This document shows, piece after piece, positions 7,637-13,420 of a stretch of 13,420 nucleotides of DNA. Both the position numbers and the translations under genes were made by a program. Source of the DNA: Desulfobacterales bacterium (GTDB lineage Bacteria > Desulfobacterota > Desulfobacteria > Desulfobacterales > UBA11574); assembly GCA_030601485.1 (NCBI GenBank), contig JAUVTO010000028.1:1-13420 (forward strand), in the 5' to 3' direction. Within the stretch, counting starts at the first letter, position 1; every line of letters starts with the position of its first letter. Under the pieces are notes generated by a model. It was given only the letters and a program-made list of their open reading frames with translations. It was not told the origin of the DNA and ran no database searches.

Positions 7637-8170
7637 CTAATCAGCAAGTCGTGCCGTAATAATTTCCCGATAAGGAATACATGCTGTTTTGCCATCGACC
7701 GATAGTTTTACAATCTCTTCAGATATGCCCATAAGGACGCCCTTGAATTTTTTTTGGCCGTCAACAGATTGAGTGGTTCTAATTTTTACACGGCTTCCTT
7801 TGAATCTGTCAAAGTCAAGCCTTTTCCCCAAAGGGCGATTTGGTCCCGGTGATGAAACCTCCAGACGGTATTGCCCGGTATTTTCAAGATATATATCCAA
7901 AAGGTCGCTTGATTGTCGGCTTATATGTATACAGTCGTCGAGGGTAACTCCCCCGGGTCTGTCTATAAAAAGGCGGAGTATCTTCCCGCCTGCTTCCCGT
8001 TGATATTCAAGGTGGACCAACTCCAAGCCCTCGGTTTCACACAACGATTCTATTAAATCTCTTGCCTGTGCAACAATTTTTTCTTCATTTGCCGGAGACG
8101 GGTTTTTCTGTCTCCGGGTCTTGACTCTTGATTTCAGTCTTTTATCTGTTTTTTTTCTTTGACCTTTCAA
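7637..8170 (-). CDS. rimP: Ribosome maturation factor RimP
   Basis: RimP binds the 30S subunit and is needed for its maturation. The N-terminal domain (about 30-103) has GLELVHLEYQ (48-57), LRLFIDRPGGVTLDDC (65-80) and YRLEVSSPGPNRPL (101-114). The C-terminal SH3-like domain (about 115-177) has KKFKGVLMGI (140-149). The predicted 177 residues include about 28 very basic N-terminal residues beyond the usual domain start. The start is uncertain: TTG at 8170-8168 has no Shine-Dalgarno, while the frame stays open to an ATT at 8206 that follows a GGGGGG run at 8224-8219. A perfect stem-loop covers the region just upstream and a terminator precedes it. Downstream, about 290 bases (mostly the MITE-like element) separate it from nusA. 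Confidence 0.93.
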   Translation of the reverse strand: MKGQRKKTDKRLKSRVKTRRQKNPSPANEEKIVAQARDLIESLCETEGLELVHLEYQREAGGKILRLFIDRPGGVTLDDCIHISRQSSDLLDIYLENTGQYRLEVSSPGPNRPLGKRLDFDRFKGSRVKIRTTQSVDGQKKFKGVLMGISEEIVKLSVDGKTACIPYREIITARLAD

Positions 8171-8179
8171 TGGTCTATT

Positions 8180-8215
8180 ATTTGATGAATTCGACTTTTT
8201 AGGAATTCATCAAAT
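8180..8215 (-). promoter_or_regulatory. Perfect 13 bp stem-loop immediately upstream of rimP
   Basis: ATTTGATGAATTC (8180-8192) and its exact reverse complement (8203-8215) flank a 10-base loop. It ends 9 bases before the TTG start of rimP. On the transcribed strand a GGGGGGAC run precedes it, and an ATG (8210-8208) followed by AAT TCC TAA lies inside it, that is, a three-codon upstream ORF with a good ribosome site. There is no T-run, so it is not a terminator by itself. It could be a translational control hairpin or a dimeric protein operator. Confidence 0.55.
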
Positions 8216-8221
8216 TGTCCC

Positions 8222-8255
8222 CCCTAAAAAAATAAAAACGGGCTTTCGCCCGTTT
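8222..8255 (-). terminator. Rho-independent terminator after the tRNA-Gly transcript
   Basis: Read on the minus strand, AAACGGGC (8255-8248), a GAAA tetraloop (8247-8244) and GCCCGTTT (8243-8236) form a strong 8 bp stem. It is followed by a T-rich run interrupted by a single A (8235-8226). It would end transcripts coming from tRNA-Gly or merR. The plus-strand reading is less T-rich but could also terminate. Confidence 0.9.
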
Positions 8256-8294
8256 CTTCTAATACAAGTAGATCTTTTAGTGGATCGAGAGACG

Positions 8295-8351
8295 TTATCT
8301 GTTCATGTAAATAACCATAAGGGAAAAGTTAACTCCAAACCACACATACAT
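8295..8351 (-). CDS. Possible 18-residue hydrophobic small ORF (speculative)
   Basis: An ATG at 8351-8349 opens the frame MYVWFGVNFSLMVIYMNR, ending in TAA at 8297-8295. It lies between tRNA-Gly and the strong terminator, where a simple tRNA transcript would not need about 150 extra bases. The peptide is almost entirely hydrophobic or aromatic with a basic end, like a single short membrane segment. No good Shine-Dalgarno is visible, and the ORF is short enough to be chance. I do not recognise it. The rest of this stretch (8256-8294 and 8352-8407) shows nothing I can name. Confidence 0.2.
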   Translation of the reverse strand: MYVWFGVNFSLMVIYMNR

Positions 8352-8407
8352 AGCCAAAATCTACGCTTAGATAAAAAACCTTTATAATAAGCAAGGCGAA
8401 CATCCCA

Positions 8408-8482
8408 TGGAGCGGGCAACGAGATTTGAACTCGCGACTCCAAGCTTGGGAAGCTTGTACTCTACCACTGAGTTATGCCCGC
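8408..8482 (-). tRNA. tRNA-Gly, anticodon CCC
   Basis: A full cloverleaf can be drawn. The acceptor stem pairs GCGGGCA with TGCCCGC. The D stem is ACTC/GAGT around AGTGGTA. The anticodon stem is CAAGC/GCTTG around the loop TTCCCAA, giving anticodon CCC (reads GGG). The T stem is GCGAG/CTCGT around TTCAAAT. The discriminator base is T, and CCA is encoded at 8410-8408. It has its own promoter upstream and a terminator about 150 bases downstream. In several proteobacteria a tRNA-Pro gene follows the pheT-ihfA-merR group; here it is tRNA-Gly. Confidence 0.95.
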
Positions 8483-8497
8483 ACGTGGATATCCGGC

Positions 8498-8526
8498 AAG
8501 ATATATAAAAAAAAATCACTTGTCAA
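8498..8526 (-). promoter_or_regulatory. Promoter of tRNA-Gly
   Basis: A consensus -35 box TTGACA (8526-8521) is followed after 17 bases, including a run of nine T, by TATCTT (8503-8498); the overlapping TATATC with a 15-base spacer is an alternative -10. Transcription would start near 8491, about nine bases before the mature tRNA 5' end, which fits a stable-RNA promoter. Confidence 0.65.
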
Positions 8527-8683
8527 TATAATTCAATAATAAAATTCAGCCTTCGTAATTAAATTCCGAGAAAGGGCTATAAACTGTTAAATAAAAGCAG
8601 ATTGCACAAAAATTGGACATTTTTGATGCCGACCTCCGGCTCGCAGAGATGCCGGTTACTTAATACGGGTAAAAGAAATCGGA

Positions 8684-9031
8684 TTAGCTGATAAGATCGC
8701 GTATGCTTTTAAGTTCCTTGCGGATTTCATCGAGTGTGGCGATTGAAGATTTTCCTTTTTTTTCTACCGGTTTGATTTTTAAATGTTGCCTGGCTCCCTG
8801 AATTGTAAATTTCTTTTCATACAAAAGATGTTTTATCTTTAGAATCAACTCAATGTCACTTTTTCTATACGACCTCTGGCCTGAAGAGGACCGTTTGGGA
8901 TTTATCTTTTTGAACTCAGCCTCCCAGAACCTCAAAACATATGCCGGGACCCCAACAATTGCACTTACTTCTCCAACCTTAAAGTAAAGCTTATCCGGCA
9001 GCTCTTTTTGATAAGAAGTGTGATTTTGCAT
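8684..9031 (-). CDS. MerR-type HTH regulator (short, pheT-linked type)
   Basis: This 115-residue protein has the MerR winged-helix DNA-binding domain: YFKVGEVSAIVGVPAYVLRF (16-35), then the wing with R-S-Y-R-KSDIELIL (53-64) and the second helical pair YEKKFTIQGARQHL (71-84). The short C-terminus ends in a likely coiled coil (LDEIRKELKSIRDLI, 100-114), with no metal-binding cysteines or effector domain, so no inducer can be proposed. Small MerR proteins of this type are regularly found downstream of pheT or ihfA in proteobacteria; targets are not generally known. The ATG at 9031 lacks a strong Shine-Dalgarno. It starts 105 bases after pheT and ends about 200 bases before tRNA-Gly. A short stem (CCGGC 8636-8640 with GCCGG 8651-8655) follows the stop, without a convincing T-run. 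Confidence 0.88.
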   Translation of the reverse strand: MQNHTSYQKELPDKLYFKVGEVSAIVGVPAYVLRFWEAEFKKINPKRSSSGQRSYRKSDIELILKIKHLLYEKKFTIQGARQHLKIKPVEKKGKSSIATLDEIRKELKSIRDLIS

Positions 9032-9136
9032 TTTTTAACCCACAGCTTTTAAAAGGTTGGCAACAGGTTTGTCCTTTGGAACAAGTCAATTTCAACCGAG
9101 CGGTAATATTTTCAAAAAGCTGACATGTTATAAAGG

Positions 9137-11557
9137 TTATACGGTCGGCAGGGTTGCATCAAATTTTTCTAAAAGCCTGTCCGAAATGCTTTTATGAAGA
9201 TTATTGACCCGGTTGTCTTCCAAGGTTTCACTGGAAGATCTGTAGGTTATTCTAAATGAGATGCTTTTCCTCCCTGCAGGAATAGGGTCGCCTTCAAAAA
9301 CATCAAACAGATGTAGGTTTTCCACCAGCTCTTCATTTAAATCGATAACGCTTTGCAGGATATTATTCGCTTCAATATCCTTATTAACAATCAGAGTAAT
9401 ATCCCTTGACGTGGCCGGGAACTTCGGAATTGGTGATACGGATTTTGTGCCCGGTATATGATTTATAAGTCTATCAAAATTTAATTCAAAAATAAAGGCC
9501 GTTTGCTTTAAATCATAATTACTCAGAACTTTAGGATGTAATTCTCCGATAAGCCCTATGGATTCGTCTTTAATAATAACCTGAGCCGTAAATCCGGGTT
9601 TTGTATAAAAACAGGATGCTGGCGGCATGCGGGTAAAGGATGTGTTACCGATGCCCAGGTTTCCGAAAAGTTCTTCAATGACTCCTTTTAAATCATAAAA
9701 ATCACAATTGATTTCCCTGGAAAACCAAACCGCATCCACTCTTTTTCCTGTCCAGAGGCCTGCCAGCATTTCAACTTCATCGGGCAGGCTGTCCTTTTGC
9801 TCTGTGTTAAAAAACACATTGCCGATCTCAAACAGCTTAAGATTTCTGTTCTGAACCGATATATTGTATTTCATTGTTTCAAGAAGACCGGGTATAAGAG
9901 ATGTTCGCATTACCGACTGCTCTTCAGACAGAGGATTTAATACATCTACGACCTGTCTTTTTTTGTCATCCGGTTCAAGATTGAGGCGGTCACATGATAA
10001 TTTGCTGATAAAACTATAATTTATTGCTTCATTAAATCCCAACCCGGTCATTAGGTGTTTAATGCGATTCCGTGATTCGATCTTTTTTGATGGATGCCTG
10101 CCTTCAGCAGGTATCAGTGGGAAGGTTGTTTTGATATTGTTGTAACCGAATAAACGTGCAATTTCTTCTGTAATGTCTTCAAATCTGATTATATCGACTC
10201 TACAGGATGGTGGGATAACCTGAAGTCTGTCATTGCCGGTCTTATCCACTTGAAATTCAATGGATTTCAAGTGGTTTTCAATATCATTTATATCCAAACA
10301 AGTGCCCAGCCGGCGGTTTAACTCCATGACGCTAAAATCAATTATCTTCTCAGGGAAAGTGTTTGGATACTCATCGATTGTACCTTTAATAAGTTTACCC
10401 CCACCGATTTCAGCAATGAGCTGCGTTGCTCGATTTATTGCGGTAATGGTTCCATTGGGATCCACGCCACGTTCGAAACGGTGTGAGGCATCTGTAATTA
10501 ACCCGGTTTTTTTTGAAGTCTTTCGGATGCAAACCGGATCAAAGTATGCGCTTTCAAGAAAAATCTTTGTTGTGGAGCGTTCAATTTCGGAATTCAATCC
10601 CCCCATAACCCCCGCAAGGGCGACCGGTTCTTCACCGTCGCAAATCAAAAGCATTTCCGGGTCAAGGCGGCGTTCTTTCCCGTCAAGAGTGATAAAGGCT
10701 TCACCTTCCCTGGCTGTGCGCACCACAATCCGGTTTTGGGCAAGGCGATCAAAGTCGAAGGCATGAAGCGGTTGGCCGGTTTCCATCATTACAAAATTGG
10801 TTATATCGACAATATTGTTAATCGGTTTCAAACCCACAGAAATTAAGCGGTCCTGAAGCCAGAAAGGAGACGGTCCAACAGTAATATCGAAAACAAGACT
10901 GGCAGCGTATCGTGGACAAAGTTCAGGGGCCATTATGGTTATAGATGTATAGTCTGAAATGTCATCAAAGGATTCCGGCAGACAAATTTCAGGGTAAGTC
11001 ACCTTTTTTTTCTGAAAAGCCGCAATTTCACGAGCCGTTCCAATTATACTAAGGCAATCCGATCTGTTTGGAGTCAGATCGATTTCAAACACAGGGTCTG
11101 ACAAGCCGATTGCTTTGTTAAGGGGAGAACCCACCGAATAGTTACGGCCAAGTTCCATGATGCCGTCACTATTGGCGCTGAGCCCAAGTTCCATCTCGCT
11201 GCAGAGCATCCCTTCTGAGGTCTCTCCCCGGATTATACTTTTTTCAAGGATTGTTCCTTTTGGGAAACAGGTGCCGGGCATGGCACAGGGTGCAAGCATA
11301 TCATTTTTGACATTGGGAGCACCACAAACAACAGTGATAGTTCGGTCACCGATATCAACTCTGCAGAGTTTCAATTTATCGGTATTCGGATGGGGATCAA
11401 TCTTGGCTAATCGGCCGATGACAACACTGTTTAAATAATCATAACGATCTGAAATTGCTTCAACTTCAAGACCGACCATGGTGAGGGCATCGGCCAAATC
11501 GTTAACATTGATATCAACGTCAATGTATTCTTTTAACCAGCTTAAACTGACCTTCAT
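9137..11557 (-). CDS. pheT: Phenylalanyl-tRNA synthetase beta subunit
   Basis: PheT is the large subunit of the heterotetrameric enzyme that charges tRNA-Phe; it binds tRNA and edits Tyr-tRNA-Phe. The 806 residues match the bacterial long form. The EMAP-like tRNA-binding domain covers about 40-150 (PHPNTDKLKLCRVDIG, 55-70; RGETSEGMLCSEMELGL, 110-126). The B3/B4 editing domain is about 210-390 (LDGKERRLDP, 291-300; DASHRFERGVDP, 356-367). The B5 domain is about 405-475, followed by the catalytic-like module (MRTSLIPGLLE, 550-560; LFEIGNVF, 575-582). The FDX-ACB anticodon-binding domain closes the protein (about 712-805). It starts one base after the pheS stop, so the two are probably translationally coupled. 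Confidence 0.98.
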   Translation of the reverse strand: MKVSLSWLKEYIDVDINVNDLADALTMVGLEVEAISDRYDYLNSVVIGRLAKIDPHPNTDKLKLCRVDIGDRTITVVCGAPNVKNDMLAPCAMPGTCFPKGTILEKSIIRGETSEGMLCSEMELGLSANSDGIMELGRNYSVGSPLNKAIGLSDPVFEIDLTPNRSDCLSIIGTAREIAAFQKKKVTYPEICLPESFDDISDYTSITIMAPELCPRYAASLVFDITVGPSPFWLQDRLISVGLKPINNIVDITNFVMMETGQPLHAFDFDRLAQNRIVVRTAREGEAFITLDGKERRLDPEMLLICDGEEPVALAGVMGGLNSEIERSTTKIFLESAYFDPVCIRKTSKKTGLITDASHRFERGVDPNGTITAINRATQLIAEIGGGKLIKGTIDEYPNTFPEKIIDFSVMELNRRLGTCLDINDIENHLKSIEFQVDKTGNDRLQVIPPSCRVDIIRFEDITEEIARLFGYNNIKTTFPLIPAEGRHPSKKIESRNRIKHLMTGLGFNEAINYSFISKLSCDRLNLEPDDKKRQVVDVLNPLSEEQSVMRTSLIPGLLETMKYNISVQNRNLKLFEIGNVFFNTEQKDSLPDEVEMLAGLWTGKRVDAVWFSREINCDFYDLKGVIEELFGNLGIGNTSFTRMPPASCFYTKPGFTAQVIIKDESIGLIGELHPKVLSNYDLKQTAFIFELNFDRLINHIPGTKSVSPIPKFPATSRDITLIVNKDIEANNILQSVIDLNEELVENLHLFDVFEGDPIPAGRKSISFRITYRSSSETLEDNRVNNLHKSISDRLLEKFDATLPTV

Positions 11558-11558
11558 G

Positions 11559-12566
11559 TTAAAACTGCCTTAAAAATCTTAGATCATTTTCAAAATACTT
11601 ACGAATATCATCAATTCCGTATTTCAGCATGGCAATCCGTTCCACGCCCATCCCGAAAGCAAAACCCGTATAACAGGTTGTATCGTATCCGACGTTTTCG
11701 AACACTGCGGGGTGAACCATACCGGCGCCTATAACTTCAAGCCATCCGGTATGTGAGCATACTCTGCATCCATTCCCTTTACATATAACACATCTAATAT
11801 CAACTTCAGCACTCGGTTCTGTAAAAGGAAAAAAGCTGGGTCGAAATCTGAGACTGGTTTCCGGGTCGAATATCTGGTGAACGAATGTGGTCAAGACTCC
11901 CTTAAGGTCACCGAATGATACATTTTCATCGACCAGAAGCCCTTCAATCTGGTGAAACATGGGTGTGTGCGTTAAATCGGAGTCACAGCGGTATACCTTG
12001 CCGGGTGCAATAATTCTCACCGGAGGTTTCTGTTTTTCCATTATTCGGGGCTGAACAGGGGAGGTATGAGTACGAAGGACAATGTTGTCTGATATATAAA
12101 ATGTGTCCTGCATATCTCTTGCAGGGTGATTTTTAGGGATATTAAGAGCTTCAAAGTTGTAATAATCTGTTTCAACCTCAGGCCCTTCAGCAACATCAAA
12201 TCCCATTCGTATATAAATATCGCATATTTGTTGAGTAATCTGGGTAATTGGATGCAACGATCCTCGACGGGTGACTCTTCCGGGCAGCGAGACATCAATC
12301 CGGTTGTCTGTTTCATAAGACGGAGCTTCAAGTCGCTTTAAGGCGTTTTTGAATAACTCATCAATGGCTCTTTTTGTTTGGTTTGCCTTTTTTCCTGCCT
12401 CAGGTCTGCTTTCCTTTGGCAGGTTTGAAATATTTCTCAAATATTGAGTAACCGCGCCCTTTCGACCCAAATACCTGACCGAAAGGGCTTTGATGCTTTC
12501 ACTATCAGAAGCAGCTTCAAGTTCCTTCAGTGCCTCTTTTTTAATCTGTTCTATGGTTTTTTCCAA
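11559..12566 (-). CDS. pheS: Phenylalanyl-tRNA synthetase alpha subunit
   Basis: PheS carries the class II catalytic site that activates phenylalanine. The 335 residues start with a coiled-coil tRNA-binding arm (about 1-85). Motif 2 covers GKVYRCDSDLTHTPMFHQIE (189-208) and motif 3 GFAFGMGVERIAMLKYG (301-317). Two Cys pairs (C259/C262 and C267/C270) precede TGWLEVIGAGMVHP (273-286), as in many bacterial PheS proteins. The start is a TTG at 12566-12564, since no ATG fits before residue 121; only a poor ribosome site precedes it. It lies 143 bases after rplT, in a spacer with two stem-loops, and one base before pheT. Confidence 0.98.
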   Translation of the reverse strand: MEKTIEQIKKEALKELEAASDSESIKALSVRYLGRKGAVTQYLRNISNLPKESRPEAGKKANQTKRAIDELFKNALKRLEAPSYETDNRIDVSLPGRVTRRGSLHPITQITQQICDIYIRMGFDVAEGPEVETDYYNFEALNIPKNHPARDMQDTFYISDNIVLRTHTSPVQPRIMEKQKPPVRIIAPGKVYRCDSDLTHTPMFHQIEGLLVDENVSFGDLKGVLTTFVHQIFDPETSLRFRPSFFPFTEPSAEVDIRCVICKGNGCRVCSHTGWLEVIGAGMVHPAVFENVGYDTTCYTGFAFGMGVERIAMLKYGIDDIRKYFENDLRFLRQF

Positions 12567-12609
12567 TTTTTCGTTTTATCTTTAACCGCAAATTAGCTGG
12601 CTTCTCTCA

Positions 12610-12627
12610 TCCCGCCATATAGCGGGA
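12610..12627 (-). promoter_or_regulatory. GC-rich stem-loop in the rplT-pheS spacer
   Basis: TCCCGC (12610-12615) and GCGGGA (12622-12627) form a 6 bp stem around CATATA. Flanking CTTCTC (12601-12606) and GAAAG (12628-12632) could extend it past a small bulge. No T-run follows on the minus strand, so this is more likely a processing, attenuation or ribosome-access structure than a full terminator. No Phe-rich leader peptide was recognised nearby. Confidence 0.4.
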
Positions 12628-12673
12628 GAAAGTTGTAATAGAGTTAAAACATCATGTTTCAAAATACACAAAT

Positions 12674-12696
12674 AAATTCTATAGGTTGTAGAATTT
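12674..12696 (-). promoter_or_regulatory. AT-rich perfect stem-loop after the rplT stop
   Basis: AAATTCTA (12674-12681) and TAGAATTT (12689-12696) form a perfect 8 bp stem with a 7-base loop, 13 bases after the rplT stop codon. The following minus-strand bases are T-rich but interrupted. It may be a weak or partial terminator that lowers pheST expression relative to the ribosomal genes, or an mRNA 3'-end stabiliser. Confidence 0.4.
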
Positions 12697-12709
12697 CTGA
12701 GGCGTTGGG

Positions 12710-13060
12710 TTAGAGCTGTTCTGATGCTAAATTTGCAATTTGAGAAAATCCTGATGGGTCAGATATTGCTAATTCAGCCAGAACTTTTCGGTCCAGATTA
12801 ATACCGGCAAGTTTTAATCCGTGTATGAATTTACTGTAGGATAGGTTGTTCATTCGTGCCGCTGCATTAATTCTTGTGATCCAGAGTCTCCGGAAATCAC
12901 GCTTGCGTGCCTTGCGATCCCGATAAGCATACATAAGTGCCTTATCCACAGCGTCGGCTGCGGTACGAAATAATTTGCTACGGCCTCCACGATGCCCTTT
13001 TGCCAACTTCAAAATTTTTTTTCGACGTCTTTTTGCTTTAAAACCTCTTTTGACTCGCAT
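12710..13060 (-). CDS. rplT: 50S ribosomal protein L20
   Basis: L20 is an early-assembly 23S rRNA-binding protein and in several bacteria a translational repressor of its own operon. The 116-residue product has the basic N-terminal extension (MRVKRGFKAKRRRKKILK, 1-18), GHRGGRSKLFRTA (22-34), YAYRDRKARKRDFRRLWITRI (45-65, continuing NAAAR) and YSKFIHGLK (74-82), all typical of L20. The ATG is preceded by a good AGGAGA ribosome site, almost the same as that of rpmI. The 146-base gap from rpmI is longer than usual and contains a long-range inverted repeat. Confidence 0.98.
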   Translation of the reverse strand: MRVKRGFKAKRRRKKILKLAKGHRGGRSKLFRTAADAVDKALMYAYRDRKARKRDFRRLWITRINAAARMNNLSYSKFIHGLKLAGINLDRKVLAELAISDPSGFSQIANLASEQL

Positions 13061-13100
13061 AAATCTTCTCCTAAATATTCTGATTCAGTAATGCGCTGAC

Positions 13101-13151
13101 GTGTGCTCTATGCCAGGGAGACTATCACAGTTCATACAAGGCCAAGCACAC
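13101..13151 (-). promoter_or_regulatory. Candidate structured leader in the rpmI-rplT spacer
   Basis: GTGTGCT (13101-13107) and AGCACAC (13145-13151) are perfect inverted repeats. Inside them GCC (13112-13114) and GGC (13140-13142) extend the helix past a small internal loop. The helix would end about 40 bases before the rplT start in the message. Because L20 represses its own operon by binding mRNA in E. coli and B. subtilis, this is a reasonable candidate control site, but it is only inferred. Confidence 0.4.
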
Positions 13152-13206
13152 TTTGAGCGACCTTTGACAGCTCTGAAATTTTCTGACCAAAAAAATTACA
13201 AATCCA

Positions 13207-13404
13207 CTATCCATTGGGAAGGAGGCGCCTGACCATCTTTTTATCAGATTTTTTGATGAGTTGACTCTGCCGTAACCCACGTTTTCGTTTAGTGGTTTTT
13301 TTTGTTAAAATATGATTTGCATGTGATTTTGCAAAGACAAATTTGCCTGTACCTGTTTTTTTAAAACGCTTTGCAGCAGCTCTATTTGTTTTTATTTTTG
13401 GCAT
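13207..13404 (-). CDS. rpmI: 50S ribosomal protein L35
   Basis: This 65-residue, very basic protein is a normal-length L35, a late-assembling 50S protein. Typical features are MPKIKTNRAAAKRFKKTGTG (1-20), SHANHILTKKT (27-37) and RKRGLRQSQLI (40-50). The ATG at 13404 has a GGAGAAG ribosome site seven bases upstream. A TAA lies at the extreme right edge (13420-13418) and could be the stop of infC, which usually precedes rpmI, but its frame cannot be checked. No promoter is seen in the 16 bases available. Confidence 0.97.
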   Translation of the reverse strand: MPKIKTNRAAAKRFKKTGTGKFVFAKSHANHILTKKTTKRKRGLRQSQLIKKSDKKMVRRLLPNG

Positions 13405-13420
13405 GATATCTTCTCCGTTA

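Noticed and set aside
8384..8406. Possible early terminator right after tRNA-Gly (CCTT...AAGG followed by TTTTTT)
   Set aside because: The stem is only four base pairs with a long loop; the GAAA-loop terminator at 8222-8255 is far stronger.
8608..8624. AAAAAT/ATTTTT inverted repeat downstream of merR
   Set aside because: A 6 bp A/T-only stem in an AT-rich spacer is expected by chance and lacks a terminator layout.
10260..10766. 168-codon plus-strand open frame opposite pheT
   Set aside because: It is fully antisense to the B3/B4-B5 part of pheT, with no ribosome site or family motif; a shadow frame.

Overview
All recognisable genes lie on the minus strand, so transcription runs from the right edge to the left edge. 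The window is a chromosomal housekeeping region of a moderately AT-rich Gram-negative bacterium. The gene order rimP-nusA-infB-ylxP(DUF503)-rbfA-nrnA-truB-rpsO, the protein sequences (for example the TruB and S15 N-termini), and the frequent intergenic inverted repeats suggest a sulfate-reducer-like deltaproteobacterium (Desulfobacterota, probably Desulfobacterales). That placement is inferred from gene order and sequence feel, not from a search.

Right block (13420 to about 8680): rpmI (L35), rplT (L20), pheS, pheT and a small MerR-type regulator. This is the classic infC-rpmI-rplT-pheST cluster, with infC presumably just beyond the right edge. rpmI and rplT are separated by an unusually long 146 bp spacer with a long-range inverted repeat. 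pheS and pheT are one base apart. In many proteobacteria ihfA sits between pheT and this merR gene; here it is missing.

Middle (about 8680 to 8170): a tRNA-Gly(CCC) gene with encoded CCA and its own consensus -35 promoter, then about 150 bp containing an 18-codon hydrophobic mini-ORF, then a strong intrinsic terminator with a GAAA loop. Directly after the terminator, a perfect 13 bp stem-loop sits next to the start of rimP.

Left block (8170 to 1): rimP, nusA, infB, ylxP, rbfA, nrnA, truB, rpsO. This is a transcription-termination, translation-initiation and RNA-maturation operon with several ATGA overlaps. Two non-coding insert-like elements interrupt it. One is a 208 bp MITE-like element with 18 bp terminal inverted repeats and a flanking direct repeat, between rimP and nusA. 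The other is a 136 bp imperfect inverted repeat built from ACTTTAG heptamers, between truB and rpsO. nusA carries an acidic C-terminal tail made of two 33-residue tandem repeats.

Functionally the genes form one theme: ribosome assembly (RimP, RbfA, L20, L35, S15), initiation (IF2), transcript elongation control (NusA), tRNA modification and charging (TruB, PheST, tRNA-Gly), and recycling of nano-RNA (NrnA). No complete novel defence or metabolic system is visible. The points of interest are the small repeat elements, the leader structures and the NusA tail.
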